From positions 1-5,631 of the forward strand of contig DXZL01000041.1 of NCBI GenBank assembly GCA_019419725.1: DNA of 5,631 nucleotides, in the 5' to 3' direction. Source of the stretch: Veillonella sp. Its GTDB lineage: Bacteria > Bacillota > Negativicutes > Veillonellales > Veillonellaceae. The position numbers and the translations under genes were made by a program. A model generated the notes under the pieces. That model did not search any database, had not been told where the DNA came from, and worked only from the letters and a program-made list of their open reading frames with translations. This document shows positions 1-4,488 of the stretch, piece by piece (position 1 is the stretch's first letter; each line of letters begins with the position of its first letter).

Positions 1-55
1 ACCATTCAAAACCCTAGACCTGATCCAGATAATACTGGCGTAGGGAAGTGGAGTG
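1..55 (+). promoter_or_regulatory. TPP riboswitch (THI element), 3' part only
   Basis: This is the 3' half of a thiamine pyrophosphate-sensing aptamer; the 5' half lies before the window. The conserved core is visible: CCCTA (12-16) pairs with TAGGG (41-45), and inside it CCAG (25-28) pairs with CTGG (35-38). Between and around them are the typical ACCTGATCC, ATAATACTGGCGTAGGGAAG-type bases of this family. It sits directly before a terminator hairpin and a thiamine transporter gene, so it should switch the thi operon off when TPP is abundant. The exact 3' end is uncertain because the P1 helix partner is not in view. Confidence 0.93.
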
Positions 56-75
56 CAACATAATACTAAACTATT

Positions 76-109
76 ACGAGACCATTCCATTTGGAGTGGT
101 CTCGTTTTT
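76..109 (+). terminator. Riboswitch-controlled intrinsic terminator
   Basis: A 13-pair stem, arms 76-88 (ACGAGACCATTCC) and 93-105 (GGAGTGGTCTCGT) with one G-U pair and a 4-base loop ATTT, runs into TTTTT at 105-109. It lies between the TPP aptamer and thiW and is the likely expression platform. The segment GGAGTG of the 3' arm (93-98) also occurs at 50-55 in the aptamer tail, so the 5' arm has two possible partners. Confidence 0.9.
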
Positions 110-126
110 ATATGTTTGGAGGTATT

Positions 127-606
127 ATGAAAAAACTAATTATTGCTAGCATATGTGTGGCCTTAGGCGTAGTGTTATCTACTACATCTATTCCTGTTGG
201 GCCGGCTCGCATTTTTCCGTTTCAACATATGATTAATGTTATCTTAGCCGTTGTGGTGGGGGCAAGATTTTCCGTAGGTGCTGCCTTTAGTACTTCTTGT
301 TTACGGAATATATTGGCCTTAGGATCTCCGCTAGCCTTTCCTGGCAGCATGATTGGCGCTTGGTTATCTGCGTATTTATATAAAAAATATAACGCCATCT
401 GGGCGGCAACGCTAGGCGAAATCATTGGTACCGGCCTCATCGGTGCTCTCGTGAGTTATCCAATAGCCCATTTCCTATTAGGTAAACCATTGGCATTGTT
501 GACCTTGATTACATCCTTCGCCATGAGCTCTATAGCAGGTGCTTGTATTGGTTTCATAGTATTACAAATCTTATCTCGTCGTCATCTATTACATAAGGAG
601 GCATAA
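127..606 (+). CDS. thiW: ThiW, thiazole-specific ECF transporter S component
   Basis: This is the membrane substrate-binding subunit of an energy-coupling factor transporter, predicted in the family to take up hydroxyethylthiazole. At 159 residues it has the usual length. It is very hydrophobic, with about five membrane segments near residues 4-22, 34-55, 64-84, 91-116 and 124-150. The ThiW signature is clear: PVGPARIFPFQHMINV (23-38) and the LRN...LAFPGSMIGA region (59-78). The start at 127 is preferred because GGAGG lies at 118-122; an in-frame TTG at 91 falls inside the terminator loop and is unlikely. The stop codon shares one base with the thiD start (TAATG). The ATPase and T subunits are not in this window and must come from a shared ECF module elsewhere. 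Substrate is inferred from the family and from the thiM partner gene. Confidence 0.93.
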   Translation: MKKLIIASICVALGVVLSTTSIPVGPARIFPFQHMINVILAVVVGARFSVGAAFSTSCLRNILALGSPLAFPGSMIGAWLSAYLYKKYNAIWAATLGEIIGTGLIGALVSYPIAHFLLGKPLALLTLITSFAMSSIAGACIGFIVLQILSRRHLLHKEA

Positions 607-1448
607 TGAAACTACATACTGCATTAACAATTGCTGGTACTGATCCTAGCGGTGGTGCCGGTATTATGGCCGATTTGAAATCCTTCCAAAGTCGTCATGT
701 ATACGGCATGGCTGTTGTTACCTCTGTGGTAGCCCAAAATACGACGGGCGTACATCATGTAGAACATCTATCGCTAGAGAGTATTGACCGACAATTACAC
801 GATGTGTATTCTGACATTGCACCTCAAGCCGTTAAGACGGGCATGATTGCCTTGCCGGAGATGATGGATCTTATCTATCCTTATGTGAGTAAACCAATTC
901 CTTATGTAATGGATCCCGTTATGATTGCCACTAGCGGTGACCGACTCGTATCAGATGAGGCAGTAAATTTCTTAAAATCCAAACTCATTCCGACGGCTAC
1001 AGTTATTACACCTAACCGCAGCGAGGCTGAGGTCTTAGCGGACATGTCTATTACGTGTGAAAGCGACATAACAACGGCGGCAAATCGTATCTTACAGGAC
1101 TTAGGGCCCCAAGTAGTTATCATTAAAGGCGGTCACATCGGCGAAGATGCAACGGATTATGCTTTCACTAAAGATGGTAGCATCCGTACTTGGACGAGCC
1201 CAAAATATGATACGGTGCATACTCATGGTACAGGCTGCACCTTCTCTGCAGTAATTACGGCGGAGCTCGCTAAAGGGCGTGATGTAATGGATGCCATTGG
1301 TATTGCCAAGGACTATATTGCACTTGCTATTAAACATAATCCTGGGCTGGGAAATGGCTGTGGTCCCGTTAATCATATGGCTTATGGCCTCTTATCTAAT
1401 GGTCCTGAAACGATGGATGAGCTCTTGAAAAACGACGAGAGGAGATAG
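606..1448 (+). CDS. thiD: ThiD, hydroxymethylpyrimidine / phosphomethylpyrimidine kinase
   Basis: A cytoplasmic ribokinase-fold enzyme that phosphorylates hydroxymethylpyrimidine (HMP) twice to give HMP-PP, the pyrimidine half of thiamine. Its 280 residues are near the family's usual 260-270. Motifs seen: substrate-binding AGTDPSGGAG (10-19), VMDPVM (101-106), KGGH (174-177), and the anion-hole motif HGTGCTFSAVIT (207-218), in which C211 follows GTG as in ThiD/PdxK-type kinases. AAGGAGG at 595-601 lies inside the end of thiW, so translation is probably coupled. The C-terminal 20 residues or so (261-280) extend beyond the conserved fold. Some members of this family also phosphorylate pyridoxal, but the operon favours the thiamine role. 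Confidence 0.95.
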   Translation: MKLHTALTIAGTDPSGGAGIMADLKSFQSRHVYGMAVVTSVVAQNTTGVHHVEHLSLESIDRQLHDVYSDIAPQAVKTGMIALPEMMDLIYPYVSKPIPYVMDPVMIATSGDRLVSDEAVNFLKSKLIPTATVITPNRSEAEVLADMSITCESDITTAANRILQDLGPQVVIIKGGHIGEDATDYAFTKDGSIRTWTSPKYDTVHTHGTGCTFSAVITAELAKGRDVMDAIGIAKDYIALAIKHNPGLGNGCGPVNHMAYGLLSNGPETMDELLKNDERR

Positions 1449-1452
1449 TGAT

Positions 1453-2970
1453 ATGACCCATGAAAATCCATATATGAATGGTCAATTTTGGCCTGAACTT
1501 AATATATTAGAAATCTTGCGCCAGAGAAACCCTCTCGTTATTTGTATTACCAATGATGTGGTGAGGACCTTTACAGCCAATGGTTTACTCGCCATTGGCG
1601 CATCACCGGTGATGAGTGAGTGTAGTGAAGATTTGAAAGACCTCATCGTCCATGCATCGGCGCTACTCATCAATATTGGTACTCTTACACCTGACAAGGT
1701 TAGTTACTATAAAGAGGCCATAGCACTGGCGAAGAAACATGAGGTTCCTATCGTTTTAGATCCAGTGGGGTGTCATGCGGGGGCTTATCGTTTATCTGTG
1801 GTGTTAGACTTGATTAAGACTGGTGATATCTCATTAGTGCGAGGTAATCAAAGTGAAATTAAAGCTATATACGATGCTTTAATTCCTAATAATCAGGCAG
1901 ATACATCCACTACCGGTAAAGGTGTAGATGGAGGACAAATCGAGGATAGTGCTGTTATCGCATATCGTCTAGCGCGCCTTATCAACTGTCCTGTTGTAGC
2001 TACTGGCGAAGAGGATTATGTTTCTGATGGAACTCGGGTGTTTGCCGTACCGCATGGTCATCCTATTATGACAGCTGTAACGGGAACAGGCTGTCTATTA
2101 GGAGCTGTATTGGCGGCTTTCTTTAGTGCTTATTATCCATGTAAAAACAGACTATCTATCGGTGAATTTCTCGCCTATGCATTGGCTTACTATGGTTTAG
2201 CCGGTGAAAGTGCAGTGCAGGTAAGTGGCGTAAAACCTGGTAGCTTTAGTGTAGCCTTTATGGATGCCTTATATTCTCTTGGTGATGCGGTGCTTAAGTC
2301 CGAGAATCGTATACGTCCTCTAGTTGTGCCGGATCAATTAGAAGTATATTTCATCAGTGGTACGCAAGATGTGGAATTGAATGAAAATCGATTACTCTCT
2401 ATCGTAGAGGATGCTTGTCGAGGCGGTGTGACTTGTTTCCAATTTAGAGAAAAGGGCGCAGGTACTTTAGTGGGGCAACAGAAACTAGAGTTAGCCCAAC
2501 AGTTAAAACAAATCTGTGCTAAGTACAATGTACTCTATATTATTAACGATGATGTAGACTTAGCAGTAGCTGTTAATGCTGATGGCGTTCACGTAGGGCA
2601 AGAGGATATGAGCCTAGAATCCGTTCGTAATCTTGTAGGCCATAAGGTGGTTGGCATCTCCATTCACTCCGTGGAGGAACTTCATAAGACTGATATAATC
2701 TATGCTGACTGTGTAGGTGTAGGTCCTATGTATGCTACAAGTAGTAAACCTGATGCACAAGAGCCATGTGGACCGGAGCGTGTCGCTGAACTACAAGCAG
2801 AAGGCTTGACCTTACCATGTGTTGGTATTGGGGGAATAACTTTAGACAATGCGAAGCCTATACTAGAAGCGGGAGCCTGTGGTGTTGCCATCATATCTGC
2901 TATTGCGCATGCAGATAACCCTTATGAGGCGGTACAACAGTTTAAGCATTTAGTGGATAGTACTAAATAG
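1453..2970 (+). CDS. thiM-thiE: ThiM-ThiE fusion: hydroxyethylthiazole kinase and thiamine-phosphate synthase
   Basis: One 505-residue protein carries two consecutive enzymes of thiamine synthesis. Residues about 15-280 are ThiM, which phosphorylates hydroxyethylthiazole: CITNDVVRTFTANGLLAIGA (31-50), VLDPVGCHAGAYR (101-113), GNQSEI (131-136), and VTGTGC (209-214) with the likely catalytic C214. Residues about 294-505 are ThiE, which joins HMP-PP to thiazole phosphate: FQFREKGAG (329-337), INDDVDLAVAVNADGVHVGQ (364-383), GISIHS (401-406), GVGPMYATSSKPDA (422-435), VGIGGI (457-462) and GVAIISAI (477-484). Both halves look complete and keep their catalytic motifs. The linker is short (about 281-293) and the frame is open throughout. 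It starts 4 bases after thiD, with AGAGGAG at 1438-1444, and ends at a strong terminator. Fusion should pass thiazole phosphate directly to the second site, though channelling is not shown by sequence. Confidence 0.95.
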   Translation: MTHENPYMNGQFWPELNILEILRQRNPLVICITNDVVRTFTANGLLAIGASPVMSECSEDLKDLIVHASALLINIGTLTPDKVSYYKEAIALAKKHEVPIVLDPVGCHAGAYRLSVVLDLIKTGDISLVRGNQSEIKAIYDALIPNNQADTSTTGKGVDGGQIEDSAVIAYRLARLINCPVVATGEEDYVSDGTRVFAVPHGHPIMTAVTGTGCLLGAVLAAFFSAYYPCKNRLSIGEFLAYALAYYGLAGESAVQVSGVKPGSFSVAFMDALYSLGDAVLKSENRIRPLVVPDQLEVYFISGTQDVELNENRLLSIVEDACRGGVTCFQFREKGAGTLVGQQKLELAQQLKQICAKYNVLYIINDDVDLAVAVNADGVHVGQEDMSLESVRNLVGHKVVGISIHSVEELHKTDIIYADCVGVGPMYATSSKPDAQEPCGPERVAELQAEGLTLPCVGIGGITLDNAKPILEAGACGVAIISAIAHADNPYEAVQQFKHLVDSTK

Positions 2971-2983
2971 CGAATAGAACACA

Positions 2984-3019
2984 AAAAAAGACGATGACCT
3001 AAGTCATCGTCTTTTTGTT
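2984..3019. terminator. Bidirectional intrinsic terminator between thiM-thiE and rubrerythrin
   Basis: The core arms ACGATGAC (2991-2998) and GTCATCGT (3003-3010) enclose loop CTAA. The stem extends by a G-C pair and an A-tract/T-tract on either side. Read on the plus strand it ends in CTTTTTGTT and closes the thi operon. Read on the minus strand the A-tract becomes a T-tract, so it can also end the convergent rubrerythrin transcript after its repeat-bearing 3' UTR. Confidence 0.9.
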
Positions 3020-3030
3020 AAGGAAGTTGT

Positions 3031-3124
3031 TAGTACTTACTGTAAGATTATATTGTACTTACAGGTGTGTTTAATTTAAATCTGTACTTACAGGTTGTTA
3101 GTTTAGTTAGTGTCGTACTTACAG
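3031..3124 (-). repeat. Four AAGT-centred inverted repeats in the rubrerythrin 3' UTR
   Basis: The plus strand carries GTACTTAC at 3033-3040, 3055-3062, 3084-3091 and 3115-3122; the last three continue as GTACTTACAG. On the rubrerythrin strand they read CTGTAAGTAC or GTAAGTAC, with AAGT flanked by short complementary arms. The best one has arms CTGT/ACAG around AAGT (plus 3082-3093) and extends to seven pairs on the plus strand if one G-U is allowed. Loop-to-loop distances are 22, 29 and 31 bases. All have the same orientation as the units in the gene's 5' leader, and none occurs within the coding region. Function unknown. Confidence 0.75.
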
Positions 3125-3125
3125 A

Positions 3126-3671
3126 TTAGATGGATTCCACGAAACGGTGGAAGAAAGCTTGTGGGTGAGCACATACTGGGCAAACTTTAGGAGCTTCTTC
3201 ACCAACGTGTACGTAACCACAGTTAGCGCAGATCCAAGCAACTGGTTCATCGTTAGTGAATACTTTGTTACCGGATACTTGAGCTGCTAATGCAAGGTAA
3301 CGAGCTTCATGACGAGCTTCGATTTTACCAACTTCGCGCATTTGGTAAGCGATTTTTGCAAAGCCTTCTTTTTCAGCTTCGTCAGCGAAATCTTTGTACA
3401 TTGTAGTGTGTTCGTAGTTTTCACCAGCTGCTGCATCACGAAGGTTAGCTTCGATATCGGAAGATACGTCGCCACCATGAAGAGCTTTGAACCACAATTT
3501 AGCATGAGCGGATTCGTTGTGAGCTGTTTCTTCGAAATAATCAGCGATTTCGTTCATGCCAGCTTTACGAGCTGCTGCTGCGTAGAAAGTATATTTTTGG
3601 AATGCTTGGGATTCGCCAGCGAATGCTGCTTGAAGATTTTTTTCAGTGTTAGAACCTTTTAATTCTGCCAT
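3126..3671 (-). CDS. rbr: Rubrerythrin (diiron peroxidase with rubredoxin-like domain)
   Basis: A cytoplasmic non-haem iron protein of anaerobes that reduces hydrogen peroxide to water with electrons from rubredoxin or NADH-linked partners. The N-terminal ferritin-like four-helix domain (about 1-135) has all expected diiron ligands: E20 in AGESQA, E53 and H56 in HNESAH, E84 and E87 in GENYEH, E118 and H121 in KIEARHEARY. The C-terminal rubredoxin-like domain (about 143-181) has the iron-binding pairs C148-x2-C151 and C164-x2-C167. At 181 residues it is slightly shorter than the Desulfovibrio type. The start at 3671 is supported by AAAGGAG at 3679-3685 with a 7-base gap. All Glu codons are GAA and Arg codons are CGT/CGC only, which signals high expression. 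It is transcribed alone, towards the thi operon, from a long leader packed with small stem-loops. Confidence 0.96.
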   Translation of the reverse strand: MAELKGSNTEKNLQAAFAGESQAFQKYTFYAAAARKAGMNEIADYFEETAHNESAHAKLWFKALHGGDVSSDIEANLRDAAAGENYEHTTMYKDFADEAEKEGFAKIAYQMREVGKIEARHEARYLALAAQVSGNKVFTNDEPVAWICANCGYVHVGEEAPKVCPVCAHPQAFFHRFVESI

Positions 3672-3685
3672 TTTAATACTCCTTT

Positions 3686-3929
3686 GTACTTACGATAATT
3701 TTCAAATTTGTTACTTAACTTATATATTCATAACCACTTGGTTGTGAATTCAAATAATAGAATACTTATTCTACAATTTTCGTGGGCGACTTCGCCTTAG
3801 TAAGAAAACTTATTCTTGGATTAAATAGACACTTGCCTAACTCTTAAAATAGTACTTACTGATTTTTGTTTTTTCGGCACTTGCCGTCTTAACAGTTTTA
3901 TATACAATGGGATATCCGTATACTTAACG
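3686..3929 (-). repeat. Array of ten AAGT-loop inverted repeats in the rubrerythrin 5' leader
   Basis: Ten short inverted repeats share the centre ACTT on the plus strand (AAGT on the rubrerythrin strand) but differ in their arms. ACTT starts at 3688, 3713, 3736, 3764, 3789, 3808, 3831, 3854, 3879 and 3922; successive distances are 25, 23, 28, 25, 19, 23, 23, 25 and 43. Plus-strand arms: GT/AC; GTT/AAC; ATTCATAACC/GGTTGTGAAT (3726-3735/3740-3749, one non-Watson-Crick position); TAGAAT/ATTCTA; GGCG/CGCC; AAGAA/TTCTT (with an A/A mismatch next to the loop); TAGAC/GCCTA (one mismatch); AGT/ACT; CGGC/GCCG; and CGTaT/AACG with a bulge. The opposite-strand word AAGT is absent from this stretch on the plus strand, so orientation is strict. 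The last unit directly abuts the ribosome binding site. There is no coding sequence here. Constant loop with co-varying arms suggests RNA stem-loops; I do not recognise a named family. Confidence 0.8.
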
Positions 3930-3948
3930 AATAATCATTGTTGACTAT

Positions 3949-3976
3949 ATTGTAACATACTAAATGAGAAATGCAA
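3949..3976 (-). promoter_or_regulatory. Candidate sigma-A-type promoter of rubrerythrin
   Basis: On the minus strand the -10 box TACAAT (3949-3954) is preceded by TGT (3955-3957), an extended -10 element. A weak -35 TTGCAT (3971-3976) lies 16 bases upstream. Transcription would begin near 3942, giving a leader of about 270 bases that includes every unit of the inverted-repeat array. An alternative -10 (TATATA near 3900-3905) would leave out only the most distal unit. The call rests on box matches alone. Confidence 0.5.
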
Positions 3977-4012
3977 GTCTTTTTGTAAAATTTATTTCGA
4001 AAATTTTCTAAA

Positions 4013-4027
4013 TGATAAATATTATCA
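4013..4027. promoter_or_regulatory. Fur/PerR-family operator-like box
   Basis: TGATAAATATTATCA is a near-perfect 7-1-7 inverted repeat. It matches the Fur-type consensus TGATAATnATTATCA at all but one arm position and resembles the PerR consensus TTATAATnATTATAA less closely. It lies about 40 bases upstream of the candidate rubrerythrin -35 box, so simple promoter occlusion is not obvious. Iron or peroxide control would suit rubrerythrin, but the regulated gene is not certain. Confidence 0.5.
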
Positions 4028-4209
4028 ATGTAGTAAAAATGCGGTTTTTTAAAGGTTGAATAGTACAGGGTTTATAAAATAAGTTCATTTTGATATTGAG
4101 AATGATAACTAAATGAAAAATCATTATTGATTACGTATTAATAATCTTTTTGTTAAATGTACTAACTACTCCCCATAAAATAACTATATAACTATAGAAT
4201 TCTGATATG
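4028..4209. other. AT-rich intergenic stretch without a recognisable gene
   Basis: Apart from the weak Fur-like hexamers, I see no open frame with a ribosome binding site, no strong terminator and no RNA gene here. The AAGT-centred units do not continue into it. A tandem octamer TAACTATA occurs twice at 4181-4196. The stretch separates the divergent rubrerythrin and DUF951-selD promoters. Confidence 0.5.
4092..4109 (+). promoter_or_regulatory. Weaker Fur-like site of three GATAAT-type hexamers
   Basis: GATATT-GAGAAT-GATAAC are three consecutive hexamers resembling GATAAT, the repeated unit by which Fur sites were first described. It is about 65 bases from the better box at 4013-4027. In such AT-rich DNA a chance match is quite possible. 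Confidence 0.25.
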
Positions 4210-4238
4210 TTTATAGAACATGGTATTTTTTGTATAAT
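4210..4238 (+). promoter_or_regulatory. Candidate promoter of the DUF951-selD operon
   Basis: A perfect -10 box TATAAT (4233-4238) lies 17 bases after a partial -35 box TTTATA (4210-4215). The transcript would start around 4245, leaving a leader of about 30 bases before the ATG at 4276. An inverted repeat AGTAT-ATAA-ATACT (4240-4253) overlaps the predicted start site. Confidence 0.6.
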
Positions 4239-4275
4239 AAGTATATAAATACTGAACGATGTAAAAGGAGGCGCT

Positions 4276-4479
4276 ATGGCATTTGTTAGATATTACGTAG
4301 GTGATGTGGTGAAAATGAAAAAGTCACATCCCTGTGGCAGTGATGAATGGGAAGTTAAGCGGATTGGCACAGACTTTCTCATCGTATGTAATGGTTGTGG
4401 TCATCAACTATTGATGCCGCGCCCGAAATTTGAAAAGGCAGTTAAGAAAATCGTATCTCGATTGCCCGAGAATGAATAA
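4276..4479 (+). CDS. DUF951 family small zinc-motif protein
   Basis: A 67-residue protein of unknown function, conserved across Bacillota as DUF951. The family pattern is easy to see: VGDVVKMKKSHPCGSDEWEV (8-27), then a conserved Gly-x-Asp-Phe, and C38-x2-C41 with H43 in VCNGCGHQLLMPR. C20, C38, C41 and nearby H18/H43 could bind a metal ion such as zinc, which is inference. The basic C-terminal part (51-62, KFEKAVKKIVSR) fits nucleic-acid or ribosome contact but does not prove it. The start is supported by AAGGAGG at 4265-4271. Its stop codon overlaps the ribosome binding site of selD, so the two are almost certainly co-transcribed. Confidence 0.92.
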   Translation: MAFVRYYVGDVVKMKKSHPCGSDEWEVKRIGTDFLIVCNGCGHQLLMPRPKFEKAVKKIVSRLPENE

Positions 4480-4488
4480 GGAGGACGG

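Noticed and set aside
91..126. An earlier in-frame TTG start for thiW.
   Set aside because: It lies inside the terminator hairpin, lacks a ribosome binding site and adds a non-family N-terminus. The ATG at 127 follows GGAGG.
3031..3124. GTAAGTAC resembles a eukaryotic 5' splice site or an intron boundary.
   Set aside because: The context is bacterial and intergenic, with no branch site or split gene. The motif is better explained as part of the AAGT-centred repeat family.
3309..3662. An open frame of 117 codons on the plus strand.
   Set aside because: It is antisense to rubrerythrin, has a Phe/Cys/Ser-rich composition typical of a mirrored gene, and no supporting start signal. The rubrerythrin frame has complete catalytic motifs.
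3870..3890. The CGGC-ACTT-GCCG hairpin next to a T-run as an attenuator terminator in the rbr leader.
   Set aside because: The T-run precedes the hairpin on the plus strand, and on the rubrerythrin strand the hairpin is followed by A residues, so it cannot work as an intrinsic terminator in either direction.
3686..3929. The evenly spaced units looked like a CRISPR array.
   Set aside because: There is no constant long repeat. Only four central bases are fixed, the arms vary, and the gaps are too short and uneven for spacers.
3964..4011. A 15-codon open frame (MRNASLF...).
   Set aside because: It has no ribosome binding site and lies over the candidate rubrerythrin promoter; such short frames are common by chance.
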